The notes under the pieces: model-generated
The model's input: only the letters and a program-made list of their open reading frames with translations
Databases searched by the model: none
Told to the model about the DNA's origin: nothing
DNA from: QVMM01 sp047030855
GTDB lineage: Bacteria > Bacteroidota > Bacteroidia > Bacteroidales > Dysgonomonadaceae
Assembly (NCBI GenBank): GCA_047030855.1
Contig: JBKYIJ010000008.1
Span: 930,001 to 994,000 of the forward strand
Direction: 5' to 3'
Length of the DNA stretch: 64,000 bases
Shown: in pieces, positions 56,500-64,000 of the stretch
How the letters are laid out: each line of letters opens with the position of its first letter
Numbering within the stretch: position 1 is the stretch's first letter
Translations under genes and position numbers: made by a program

Positions 56500-57381
56500 C
56501 TATTTCCCGTATCTATTAATCCTTTCTCTACAAATCTTCTCCGTAATATCCCTAAGTAATTCCACTTTAGGAACAAGCGCATCAATATCCTCCTTTGTTA
56601 CCACAAAATGTGGATTATACCTTGCATCCACATAAGCCGCTTTCAACAGCGTAAACAGTCGTTTCTCTTCCGGTGTATCCTGCGGAAATACCATTTTTAG
56701 CTCATCCGAATACTTTTTGACTGAACCGGATAGTTTTGACAGATTATGCTGTTTGTTATTTCGCAAAGTAAAACTTAATCTTATTGCATAATAATAATTC
56801 TCACAGGCTTGATGCAAATCAAAGGAAGCGATTCTGTAATCTTTATCATTATAAGCATGATTTGCTTGTCTTAAAAATCCATTTGCTCTTTCGAATTTCT
56901 CTGTAAAATACTCTTGCGCCTGTTCCTTTATTTCATCGAAGTTAAGCTTTCTTCTCCGAGCTAATTTATATTTACCGCTATTATAAAGGATAACACCTTC
57001 TTCTTTTATCTGGGTATAAAAATATCTCCCTTCCTCGATATATTTATTGAAAGTCTTGATATCATCATTAATAAATTGAACAGGAGTATCACGGTCAAAG
57101 TCTTTTCCGGTGAAAAACACATCTTCTACATTATCAAGTACCGTTTCTGCTTTCTTAGAGTTTATACTGCTTGTTATCACCAAGATATCGTAATCGGATA
57201 TCTTAACGGTTGGTATTCCACCATCTTCAACCCTTATTCCCCGCTTTACATAATTATCCCTTGCATAGCTACCATACAGAATAATGTACTCTGTTTGAGG
57301 TAACCGTTTTAATACCTCATTAATCAAGAAGTTAAGTTCTTCCTGTTTATCTTTGGGAAGGTATGCAATAGAATTTTTCAT
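56500..57381 (-). CDS. Nucleotidyltransferase-HEPN fusion protein, first gene of the island operon
   Basis: 293 residues. N-terminal minimal nucleotidyltransferase (MNT) with GSYARDN (37-43) and the metal pair in ISDYDILVI (Asp63, Asp65). C-terminal HEPN domain (about 150-290): FDLHQACENYYYAIRLSFTL, then AAYVDARYNPHF, where Arg254 and His258 would be a tight version of the HEPN Rx4-6H motif. HEPN-MNT pairs act as toxin-antitoxin with AMPylation as control; here both lie in one chain. It could be the trigger or safety switch of the operon, or a passenger. A −7 element lies at 57410-57417. Confidence 0.85.
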   Translation of the reverse strand: MKNSIAYLPKDKQEELNFLINEVLKRLPQTEYIILYGSYARDNYVKRGIRVEDGGIPTVKISDYDILVITSSINSKKAETVLDNVEDVFFTGKDFDRDTPVQFINDDIKTFNKYIEEGRYFYTQIKEEGVILYNSGKYKLARRRKLNFDEIKEQAQEYFTEKFERANGFLRQANHAYNDKDYRIASFDLHQACENYYYAIRLSFTLRNNKQHNLSKLSGSVKKYSDELKMVFPQDTPEEKRLFTLLKAAYVDARYNPHFVVTKEDIDALVPKVELLRDITEKICRERINRYGK

Positions 57382-57409
57382 TGTCTTGATATATAGAATC
57401 TTAAAAACA

Positions 57410-57417
57410 CAAAACTA
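57410..57417 (-). promoter_or_regulatory. Putative −7 element of the island operon
   Basis: Minus strand TAGTTTTG fits TAnnTTTG and lies 29 bases before the MNT-HEPN start. No −33 TTTG found at the usual spacing. Confidence 0.5.
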
Positions 57418-57566
57418 CGAAAAAATTACCGGATAGCTTTAACATTTTTACAGAAGTTATATCTTTGTGCTACGTTCCTGTTTTTATTCGTTTTGTGCCC
57501 ATTTACAAAGCGGATAAGCCGATATAAATACAGGTTGTGCAAATGTTGTGCAGAATGCAAAATAAA

Positions 57567-57599
57567 AAAGCCTAATTGATTGATTTTCAATTAGGCTTT
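57567..57599 (-). terminator. Terminator of tRNA-Leu
   Basis: AAAGCCTAATTGA pairs perfectly with TCAATTAGGCTTT around a 7-base loop; on the minus strand TTTATTTTG follows. It begins 12 bases after the tRNA end. Confidence 0.8.
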
Positions 57600-57610
57600 C
57601 ATTTAAACCG

Positions 57611-57694
57611 TACCCAGAGCCGGGATCGAACCGGCATGGAAGTGAATCCACTGGTGTTTGAGACCAGCGCGTCTACCAATTCCGCCATCTGGGC
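57611..57694 (-). tRNA. tRNA-Leu (anticodon CAA)
   Basis: 84 bases without CCA. Acceptor GCCCAGA/TCTGGGT (first pair G-T), D loop of the Leu type (GGCGGAATTGGTAGACGC), anticodon loop CTCAAAC, a long variable arm as in class II tRNAs, T loop TTCGATC. It closes the right end of the island but no duplicated tRNA end was found. Confidence 0.94.
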
Positions 57695-57705
57695 ATTAGC
57701 AGGTG

Positions 57706-57735
57706 CAAAAGTACATATATTTTTTGTAAATCAAA
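57706..57735 (-). promoter_or_regulatory. Promoter of tRNA-Leu
   Basis: Minus strand −33 TTTG (57732-57735), 18-base spacer, −7 TACTTTTG (57706-57713), 11 bases before the tRNA. Confidence 0.7.
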
Positions 57736-57855
57736 TATTCACGTTATTTTTTTTGGAAAAAGCCGGATACATTTTTTTATAAACAGGAAAATATATTACT
57801 TTGTCTATCAGCAAAATCTTGTTTTTGCTGTTTATAATAATCGTGAGGATTTTCA

Positions 57856-58939
57856 ATGGATAATAAAAATAATTATTGCATAATAATGGGTGGCGGTATA
57901 GGAAGCCGCTTTTGGCCTTTCAGCCGTGAATCGCGCCCTAAACAGTTTCTTGATTTTTTCGGTACGGGTCGCTCTCTTTTGCAAATGACATTCGACCGTT
58001 TCAGCAAGATTATGCCGAAGGAAAATATTTTCATCGTTACAAATGAAGCATATTCCGATCTGGTAAAAAAAGATTTGCCTGAAATAAGCGACAATCAAAT
58101 TTTATATGAACCGATAAGGAGAAATACAGCGCCATGTATCGCATTTGCAACTTACCATATAAACGCTCTGAATGAAAATGCGAATATCGTTGTAGCCGCA
58201 TCGGATCACTTAATTCTGAAAGAGGATGAATTTGTAAAAACCATCAAAAAAGCTTTCGAGTTTACAGCGGAAAATGATATGTTGCTTACGCTTGGAATAA
58301 AACCCAGCCGTCCCGAAACAGGCTATGGTTATATACAGGTGAGCGAGGAAATGGTAGGCGGAGTTCCCAAAGTGAAAGTTTTTACTGAAAAACCCGATTA
58401 TGATTTAGCTAAAGTTTTTTATGAAAGCGGCGAATTTTTATGGAATTCCGGTATATTTATATGGAACATAAAAACTATACTGAATGCTTTTCATGATTTC
58501 TTACCGGAAATGGCAAGTATATTCGATTCGGGAATCGGGAAATATAATACGTCTAATGAAGCTGATTTCATTAAAGAAAGGTTTCCATCCTGTCAAAATA
58601 TTTCCATAGATTACGGGGTCATGGAAAAAGCTCCGAACACATGCGTTATGGCAGCCGATTTCGGCTGGTCTGATGTAGGTTCATGGGGATCCTTACACGA
58701 ACTTTCAAATAAAGACAAAGACGCAAATGCAGGTTTAGTGTGCGACACAATGTTTTTTGACAGTTCCGAAAACATCGTTTCCCTCCCTGCCGGAAAACTT
58801 GCCGTAATACAAGGGCTCGACGGATATATAGTTGCTGAATCGGGAAATGTATTGCTTATCTGCAAAAAAAGATGAAGAACAGCGTATCAAACAGTTTGTG
58901 TCTGATGCCAAACTCAAATACGGAGAAGAATATATATAG
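57856..58939 (+). CDS. manC: Mannose-1-phosphate guanylyltransferase, with a +1 frameshift
   Basis: Makes GDP-mannose for capsule or lipopolysaccharide sugars. The NTP-transferase signature IIMGGGIGSRFWPFSRESRP with KQFLDFFG, then FGWSDVGSWGSLHELS, identify it. The frame breaks at seven A (58864-58870). With six, the protein reads LLICKKEDEQRIKQFVSDAK and ends YGEEYI at 58937-58939, 360 residues, the short monofunctional form without the isomerase domain of the bifunctional type. Same error pattern as in other genes here. Confidence 0.9.
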
Positions 58940-58994
58940 TTCTCATTCACATTATATTATAAAAAAAAATTACTGACACTAAACACCGAAGATT

Positions 58995-60413
58995 ATGAAG
59001 AAATATATTTACATCATGTGTGTTTTCCTGTCAATGTCTTTTGTAATCTCCGCCCAAACTCTTGATGAGGCTCGGGAATTATATAAAATTGGCGAATACG
59101 AAAAAGCGCTTCCCATATTTGAAAAAGAATATAAGGAGAAGCCAACCGATGCGGCACTCAATCAATGGTATGGTGTTTGTCTTTTCGAAACGGGAGGCAG
59201 TATCAGAGAAGCGGAGGAACGTATATCCTTTGCATCCCAGAAAGGTATTCAGGACGCATTTTTATATTTAGGGAAAATATATACAACAACGTATCGTTTC
59301 GACGAAGCGGAAAAAGAATTCGATCGGTACGCCAAACTTAAGAGAAGAGATAAAGCCGCAACGGAAAGATTGGATCAGGAACGCGAGGTTCTTTCTTCTC
59401 TTAAAAAATCCTGTATACATACGGAAAACGTCCAAATAATAGACAGCGTTGTCGTAAGCAAGAATGATTTTCTTTCTGCATATAAACTTAGCCCGAGCAG
59501 CGGGGAACTCAGTTTTTACGACGATTTCTTCGGAACTTCGGACAATTATGTCTCAACTGTATATATAAACGAAAAAAAGGATAAAATATATTACGCCAAA
59601 CCTTTTGGCAACTACTATTCCCTTTATTCCAAAGAAAAACTTCTGGACGATTTCGGAAACGAAAAAAGAGTATCGTTAAACAATTTCGGTTTTTCAGGAA
59701 GTATCAATTTCCCGTATATCATGGCTGACGGAGTTACAATCTATTTTGCAGCAGAGGATGAAAACGGATTCGGCGGATATGACTTGTATATTACCCGTTA
59801 CAACATGAACAATGATACCTACCTCACCCCCGAGCGTTTGGGCATGCCTTTCAATTCTACATTCAACGACTATATGATGGTCATAGACGAAGAAAAAGGA
59901 GTAGGCTGGTTTGCTACGGATCGTTTTCAACCCGAAGGTAAAGTGTGCGTATATACATTTATCCCAAATAGCGTCATCGAACTTGTACAAAATGACAACG
60001 TTGACGAAAACTATCTTGTAAACAGAGCCCGAATATCTTCTATCAAAGAATCTTGGAAAGCAGGGCAGAACTATAAACCAATTATCGAATCAGCCCGAAA
60101 AACGATTGAGGCAAAAAAAGAAATAAAAAAAGATTTTGATTTTGTCATAAACGATCAATACACATACTACACTCTGAATGATTTTAAAAATCCTGCGGCT
60201 AAAAACCTGTATGAGCAGGTTTTGAATAATAAAAAATCGTTGCTCAATATTGAAACGCGGTTACAGAATCTCAGAGATTCTTTCAGCAAGGATAAATCGG
60301 GTTCTAATGCTAATGAAATATTAGGATTGGAAAACGAACAAAATTCATTGGTAAATCAAATAAAGGACTTGGAAATAAAAGCCCGTAATCAGGAAATAAA
60401 TTCCTTAAAATAA
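58995..60413 (+). CDS. TPR/PD40 beta-propeller-like exported protein
   Basis: 472 residues. A signal peptide (MKKYIYIMCVFLSMSFVISA) and tetratricopeptide-like repeats in the first 130 residues (YKIGEYEKALPIFEKEYKEK) precede a propeller-like stretch with PD40 hallmarks (FGGYDLYITRYNMNNDTYLT, PERLGMPFN). The end (about 390-472) is a coiled coil. This is the layout of Bacteroidota cell-envelope proteins that elsewhere carry an OmpA domain, which is absent here. It lies 10 bases before nfeD. Confidence 0.8.
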   Translation: MKKYIYIMCVFLSMSFVISAQTLDEARELYKIGEYEKALPIFEKEYKEKPTDAALNQWYGVCLFETGGSIREAEERISFASQKGIQDAFLYLGKIYTTTYRFDEAEKEFDRYAKLKRRDKAATERLDQEREVLSSLKKSCIHTENVQIIDSVVVSKNDFLSAYKLSPSSGELSFYDDFFGTSDNYVSTVYINEKKDKIYYAKPFGNYYSLYSKEKLLDDFGNEKRVSLNNFGFSGSINFPYIMADGVTIYFAAEDENGFGGYDLYITRYNMNNDTYLTPERLGMPFNSTFNDYMMVIDEEKGVGWFATDRFQPEGKVCVYTFIPNSVIELVQNDNVDENYLVNRARISSIKESWKAGQNYKPIIESARKTIEAKKEIKKDFDFVINDQYTYYTLNDFKNPAAKNLYEQVLNNKKSLLNIETRLQNLRDSFSKDKSGSNANEILGLENEQNSLVNQIKDLEIKARNQEINSLK

Positions 60414-60423
60414 AAAACCTTGT

Positions 60424-60906
60424 ATGGCAATAGAAATTATTATCGTTGCGTTTTTAATTATCTTGGGAATAGCCTTGTTAATGGCTGAAATATTTCTGCT
60501 ACCGGGCATAACCATTGCGGGAATTGCAGGAGGAATCTCTATTCTGGGCGGCATTGTCTACGCTTTTACTTCGATGGGTAATACTGCCGGATTCATTACA
60601 ATAGGAGTATCTGCCGTTGCAGGATGCGGAACGTTCGTTTATCTCATAAAATCAAATGCCATAAACAAAATTGCCCTAAAGACGGATATAGAGTCAAAAG
60701 TAGATCAGTCCGAACTTCAAAAGGTAAAAATCGGCGATATCGGAAAGGCAATTTCAAGACTTAATCCTATCGGAAAAGCAGACTTCAACGATACGATTGT
60801 AGAAGCTAAGTCTTTTACAGGCGAATTTATCGACGAAGGAGCTGAGATAGAAATCGTAAAAGTCGACAGCAGCAATGTTTTAGTACAGGAAGTCAATAAA
60901 ATCTGA
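60424..60906 (+). CDS. Short NfeD-like membrane protein
   Basis: 160 residues: two or three membrane helices (IEIIIVAFLIILGIALLMAE, then ITIAGIAGGISILGGIVYAF and the next), followed by an OB-fold NfeD domain (KIGDIGKAISRLNPIGKADF, GEFIDEGAEIEIVKVDSSNV). It is the short form without the N-terminal ClpP-like protease. NfeD partners flotillins, and the next gene is floA, 29 bases on. Confidence 0.88.
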   Translation: MAIEIIIVAFLIILGIALLMAEIFLLPGITIAGIAGGISILGGIVYAFTSMGNTAGFITIGVSAVAGCGTFVYLIKSNAINKIALKTDIESKVDQSELQKVKIGDIGKAISRLNPIGKADFNDTIVEAKSFTGEFIDEGAEIEIVKVDSSNVLVQEVNKI

Positions 60907-60935
60907 ATTATACACACAAATAACACCACCAACTT

Positions 60936-61919
60936 ATGAGTTACTTTTTAATCTTAATTGTATTTGTCGTAATAGTATTATTACTGATATTTTTCTATTA
61001 CGTGCCGTTCTTCCTATGGATAAACGCTATTTCGGCAGGAGTAAGGATTTCTCTTCTTCAACTGTTTCTTATGCGTATACGCCGTGTGCCGCCACGCATT
61101 ATTGTCTATGCAATGATCGAAGCGCACAAAGCAGGACTTAAAACCATAACCCGCGACGAACTGGAAGCCCACTACCTTGCAGGCGGACACGTAGAAAAAG
61201 TTGTTCATGCACTTGTATCTGCATCTAAGGCAAATATAGATCTGACATTTCAGATGGCAACGGCCATCGACTTGGCAGGACGTGACGTTTTCAACGCAGT
61301 CCAAATGTCAGTTAACCCAAAGGTTATAGATACGCCGCCTGTGTCAGCCGTAGCAAAAGACGGTATACAGTTGATTGCAAAAGCACGTGTAACAGTTCGT
61401 GCAAATATCAAACAACTCGTCGGTGGAGCAGGTGAAGAGACTATTCTTGCCCGTGTGGGTGAAGGTATCGTATCTTCAATCGGTTCTTCCGAAAGTCATA
61501 AATCGGTTTTGGAGAATCCCGACTCGATATCCAAACTTGTTCTGAAAAAAGGACTGGATGCAGGGACTGCTTTCGAAATTCTTTCTATTGACATAGCAGA
61601 CGTCGATGTAGGTAAAAACATCGGTGCTGTTCTTCAGATGGATCAGGCACAAGCCGACAAAAATATCGCGCAGGCAAGAGCCGAAGAACGCCGTGCAATG
61701 GCAATCGCACAAGAACAAGAAATGAAAGCCAAAGCGCAGGAAGCACGTGCAAAAGTGATCGAAGCAGAAGCGCAGGTTCCGCAGGCAATTGCCGAAGCAT
61801 TCCGAAACGGAAATCTGGGTATAATGGATTATTACAAAATGCAGAATATCCAAGCCGACACCGATATGAGAGAATCTATTTCTAAACCATCATCGGGTAA
61901 AACGGACTCTAAAAAATAA
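60936..61919 (+). CDS. floA: Flotillin-like protein FloA
   Basis: 327 residues. One N-terminal membrane hairpin (LILIVFVVIVLLLIFFYYV) and the flotillin body: RRVPPRIIVYAMIEAHKAGL, DLTFQMATAIDLAGRDVF, ETILARVGEGIVSSIGSSES. The alanine- and glutamate-rich EA region near the end (QARAEERRAMAIAQEQEMKA) forms the oligomer coiled coil. FloA builds membrane microdomains; with the upstream NfeD it is a two-gene unit. Confidence 0.94.
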   Translation: MSYFLILIVFVVIVLLLIFFYYVPFFLWINAISAGVRISLLQLFLMRIRRVPPRIIVYAMIEAHKAGLKTITRDELEAHYLAGGHVEKVVHALVSASKANIDLTFQMATAIDLAGRDVFNAVQMSVNPKVIDTPPVSAVAKDGIQLIAKARVTVRANIKQLVGGAGEETILARVGEGIVSSIGSSESHKSVLENPDSISKLVLKKGLDAGTAFEILSIDIADVDVGKNIGAVLQMDQAQADKNIAQARAEERRAMAIAQEQEMKAKAQEARAKVIEAEAQVPQAIAEAFRNGNLGIMDYYKMQNIQADTDMRESISKPSSGKTDSKK

Positions 61920-61947
61920 CGGAACAAATTAATATTGTTTTTATATA

Positions 61948-61980
61948 GAAAGCTGCTCTTTTTGAGTAGCTTTCTTTTTG
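61948..61980 (+). terminator. Terminator after floA
   Basis: GAAAGCTGCTC pairs with GAGTAGCTTTC (one G-T pair) around TTTTT, followed by CTTTTTG-type T tract. The next gene's −7 (61981-61988, TATATTTG) directly follows. Confidence 0.75.
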
Positions 61981-61988
61981 TATATTTG
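61981..61988 (+). promoter_or_regulatory. −7 element of guaA
   Basis: Plus strand TATATTTG fits TAnnTTTG, 26 bases before the guaA ATG. A TTTG lies 16 bases upstream, shorter than the usual 19. Confidence 0.55.
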
Positions 61989-62014
61989 CACCACGAAACA
62001 TAAAACCCAACGTT

Positions 62015-63532
62015 ATGCAGGAAAAGATCATTATTCTCGATTTCGGCTCGCAAACCACTCAATTAATCGGACGCCGCATAAGAGACCTGAACACATATTG
62101 CGAAATCATACCCTATAATAAATTCCCTGAGAACGATCCTTCCGTTAAGGGAGTAATACTTTCGGGGAGTCCTTTTTCAGTTAACGACGCAAACGCATTT
62201 AAAATTGACCTGAAAAACATAAGAGGAAAATACCCTGTGTTGGGCATCTGTTACGGCGCACAATTTATAGCATATTCATCAGGAGGCAAAGTTGAGAAAA
62301 GCGATTCACGGGAGTATGGGCGTGCACATCTGAAAACTACCCGAAAAGATGAATTGCTCGACGGTATTTCAGAAGAATCACAGGTATGGATGTCGCACGG
62401 AGACACGATAACGTCATTGCCCGAAACGTTTGAAATCATTGCCAGCACGGAAGACGTAAAAGCTGCGGCATACAAAATAAAAGGAGAAAAAACATGGGGT
62501 GTACAATTTCATCCCGAAGTATATCATTCGACTGAAGGCACAAAATTACTCAACAATTTCATCAATATTTGCCAAATCAAGAGAGACTGGTCGCCAGCAT
62601 CGTTCATTGAAACAACGATTGCTCAACTGAAAGAACAACTTGGCAACGATAAAGTGATTCTTGCCCTTTCGGGAGGAGTAGATTCTTCGGTAACGGCAGT
62701 GCTTTTAAACAGGGCTATCGGTGCTAATCTGACTTGTATATTCGTTGATCACGGACTTCTACGTAAGAACGAGTTTGAAAACGTATTGAAAGATTATGAA
62801 CATCTCGGACTGAACGTTCTGGGAATAAACGCTAAAGATAAATTCTACAAGGCACTTGCAGGGGTTACCGACCCCGAGCAAAAACGAAAAATCATAGGAA
62901 AAGGGTTTATTGATGTTTTTGAAGAGGAAGCCAATAAGCTTAAAGATATAAAATGGCTGGGACAGGGAACAATCTACCCCGATATAATCGAATCACTTTC
63001 AATCACGGGTACTGTCATCAAATCGCATCATAATGTAGGCGGACTTCCTGAAAAAATGAACCTGAAACTTGTAGAGCCTTTGCGATTGTTGTTTAAAGAT
63101 GAAGTCCGTCGGGTAGGATTAGAGCTTGGAATGGCTGAACATCTTATCAAAAGGCACCCTTTCCCCGGTCCCGGTTTAGGCATTCGCATTTTAGGCGACA
63201 TCACACCCGAGAAGGTTGAAATTATTCAAAATGCGGACGATATTTTTATTCGGATGCTTCGCAGCAATCATTTGTACGATCAGGTATGGCAGGCAGGAGC
63301 AATTCTTTTGCCCGTAAAATCCGTCGGCGTTATGGGCGATGAACGCACCTACGAATACACAGTCGCTCTGCGTTCCGTTACCTCGACAGACGGGATGACT
63401 GCCGACTGGGCACACCTTCCTTATGAATTCCTCGCAAAAGTGTCGAACGAAATAATAAACAAAGTGAAAGGAGTAAACCGCGTAGTTTATGACATTTCAT
63501 CGAAACCTCCTGCTACGATCGAGTGGGAGTGA
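62015..63532 (+). CDS. guaA: GMP synthase (glutamine-hydrolysing)
   Basis: 505 residues that convert XMP to GMP. The glutamine amidotransferase half has the nucleophile in LGICYGAQFIAYSSGG and the His-Glu pair in GVQFHPEVYHS. The ATP-pyrophosphatase half has the P-loop ILALSGGVDSSVTAVLLNRA and the C-terminal domain ends PPATIEWE. Length is close to the 525 of E. coli. No purine riboswitch was recognised in the short leader. Confidence 0.96.
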   Translation: MQEKIIILDFGSQTTQLIGRRIRDLNTYCEIIPYNKFPENDPSVKGVILSGSPFSVNDANAFKIDLKNIRGKYPVLGICYGAQFIAYSSGGKVEKSDSREYGRAHLKTTRKDELLDGISEESQVWMSHGDTITSLPETFEIIASTEDVKAAAYKIKGEKTWGVQFHPEVYHSTEGTKLLNNFINICQIKRDWSPASFIETTIAQLKEQLGNDKVILALSGGVDSSVTAVLLNRAIGANLTCIFVDHGLLRKNEFENVLKDYEHLGLNVLGINAKDKFYKALAGVTDPEQKRKIIGKGFIDVFEEEANKLKDIKWLGQGTIYPDIIESLSITGTVIKSHHNVGGLPEKMNLKLVEPLRLLFKDEVRRVGLELGMAEHLIKRHPFPGPGLGIRILGDITPEKVEIIQNADDIFIRMLRSNHLYDQVWQAGAILLPVKSVGVMGDERTYEYTVALRSVTSTDGMTADWAHLPYEFLAKVSNEIINKVKGVNRVVYDISSKPPATIEWE

Positions 63533-63555
63533 CGCAACTTTTTAGTTGTAATTTG

Positions 63556-63571
63556 CTTGTGCTTGCACAAG
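63556..63571 (+). terminator. Weak hairpin after guaA
   Basis: CTTGTGC, two bases TT, GCACAAG, beginning 23 bases after the stop. The T run after it is loose, so this may be only part of the 3' end. Confidence 0.35.
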
Positions 63572-63680
63572 AATCAGATACTTTATTTTATCACAATTTC
63601 CACTTATATCCGGCAATAAGTGGACCAACAGGATTGTGAGCATTAAAAAAAAATGAACAAAACTATCTTTTTTTTGTTAA

Positions 63681-63700
63681 ATTTAAACAGTTGTTTAAAT
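63681..63700. promoter_or_regulatory. Inverted repeat upstream of the TetR gene (likely operator)
   Basis: ATTTAAACAGTTGTTTAAAT: 9-base arms (ATTTAAACA and TGTTTAAAT) with a two-base centre, about 44 bases before the TetR start. Such a site in front of a TetR-family gene suggests autoregulation. Confidence 0.6.
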
Positions 63701-63743
63701 CGAGTGTTTTAAATAACCGTTTGTTAATTTTAATATTTTATTA

Positions 63744-64000
63744 ATGGATACTCAGGAGCATATTGTTGAAACTGCAAAAAAACTATTTATCGAAAATGGT
63801 TATCAGGCAACCAGCATCCGTGATATTGCTACTAATGCGGATGTCAATGTGTCAATGATTAATTACTATTTCAGGTCAAAATTAAACCTGTTCGAAATCA
63901 TATTTGATGATGCATTTAAGATATTTACCGAACGTATATCGTCCATACTGACATCAGACCTACCGTTTTTCACCTTAATAGAGAAATGGGTTGATTCATA
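63744..64000 (+). CDS. TetR/AcrR family transcriptional regulator (cut by window edge)
   Basis: The first 85 codons run off the right edge. The helix-turn-helix is complete: IVETAKKLFIENGYQATSIR then DIATNADVNVSMINYYFRSK, the TetR signature. The ligand-binding part is mostly outside the window. The ATG at 63744 follows an AT-rich leader with the inverted repeat at 63681-63700. Such a regulator usually controls an efflux or envelope gene next door. Confidence 0.88.
   Translation, partial: MDTQEHIVETAKKLFIENGYQATSIRDIATNADVNVSMINYYFRSKLNLFEIIFDDAFKIFTERISSILTSDLPFFTLIEKWVDS

Noticed and set aside
57382..57610. Search for a copy of the tRNA-Phe 3' end at the right border of the island
   Set aside because: Only the general T-arm sequence shared by all tRNAs is found in tRNA-Leu, so there is no att repeat of that kind.
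62251..62475. Antisense ORFs such as this one within guaA and many others opposite nuo and frd genes
   Set aside because: They are mirror frames of clear genes, without start context or family motifs.

Overview
The window is a chromosomal segment of a Bacteroidota bacterium, most likely order Bacteroidales. The signs are the −33/−7 promoters (TTTG, about 19 bases, TAnnTTTG) in front of many genes, the fused lpxC-fabZ, an 11-subunit complex I operon without nuoE, nuoF or nuoG, the frdCAB fumarate reductase, a GT3 glycogen synthase beside a glucan phosphorylase, FloA/NfeD, and lipoproteins with a Cys-Asp lipobox. A family-level guess (Dysgonomonadaceae or a relative) is only a guess. No rRNA and no CRISPR array were seen.

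Layout. 1-3.2 kb: lipid A genes lpxA (cut by the window edge), lpxC-fabZ, lpxD. 3.3-5.5 kb: a membrane protein and purD. 5.6-6.8 kb: exbB-exbD. 6.9-17.2 kb: nuoA-B-CD-H-I-J-K-L-M-N, all on the minus strand behind one promoter. 17-25.6 kb: metG, a PrcB-like lipoprotein, a TonB-dependent receptor, dacB, a PerM-type transporter, a small lipoprotein. 25.7-31.3 kb: tRNA-His, glycogen phosphorylase and synthase, prfB with the programmed RF2 frameshift. 31.4-36.4 kb: alkaline phosphatase, surE-lpxB, and a membrane protein with a degenerate Nudix-like domain. 36.4-39.9 kb: frdCAB. 40.2-45.9 kb: pbpC, a glycosyltransferase, a Stealth-type sugar-phosphate transferase, yaaA, and tadA coupled to a small RHH-like gene. 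46.3-57.7 kb: an accessory island between tRNA-Phe and tRNA-Leu. 57.8-64 kb: manC, a TPR/PD40 protein, nfeD-floA, guaA and the start of a TetR gene with a palindromic operator.

The island is the most interesting part. Directly after tRNA-Phe lies the N-terminal stub of a tyrosine recombinase, the mark of an integrated element. On the minus strand follows a compact four-gene operon: a nucleotidyltransferase-HEPN protein, a 1258-residue Eco57I/PglX-like adenine methylase, an SMC/RecF-like ATPase, and a helicase with an N-terminal phospholipase-D-type nuclease domain. This looks like an anti-phage or restriction system in which modification, ATP-driven sensing or translocation, and nuclease are split over separate proteins. 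It lacks PglZ, DrmA/DrmB and HsdR/HsdS homologues within the window, so it does not match BREX, DISARM or classical type I R-M as I know them.

A second pattern cuts across the window. Seven genes (purD, nuoM, nuoJ, lpxB, yaaA, the island helicase, manC) are interrupted by frameshifts. Nine of the ten breaks are one extra base in a homopolymer run; the tenth, in nuoM, is one missing base. Several of these genes are usually essential, so most breaks are probably sequence errors, and the genes are annotated here as single intact units with the break noted. The RF2 frameshift is different: it is the classical programmed site.
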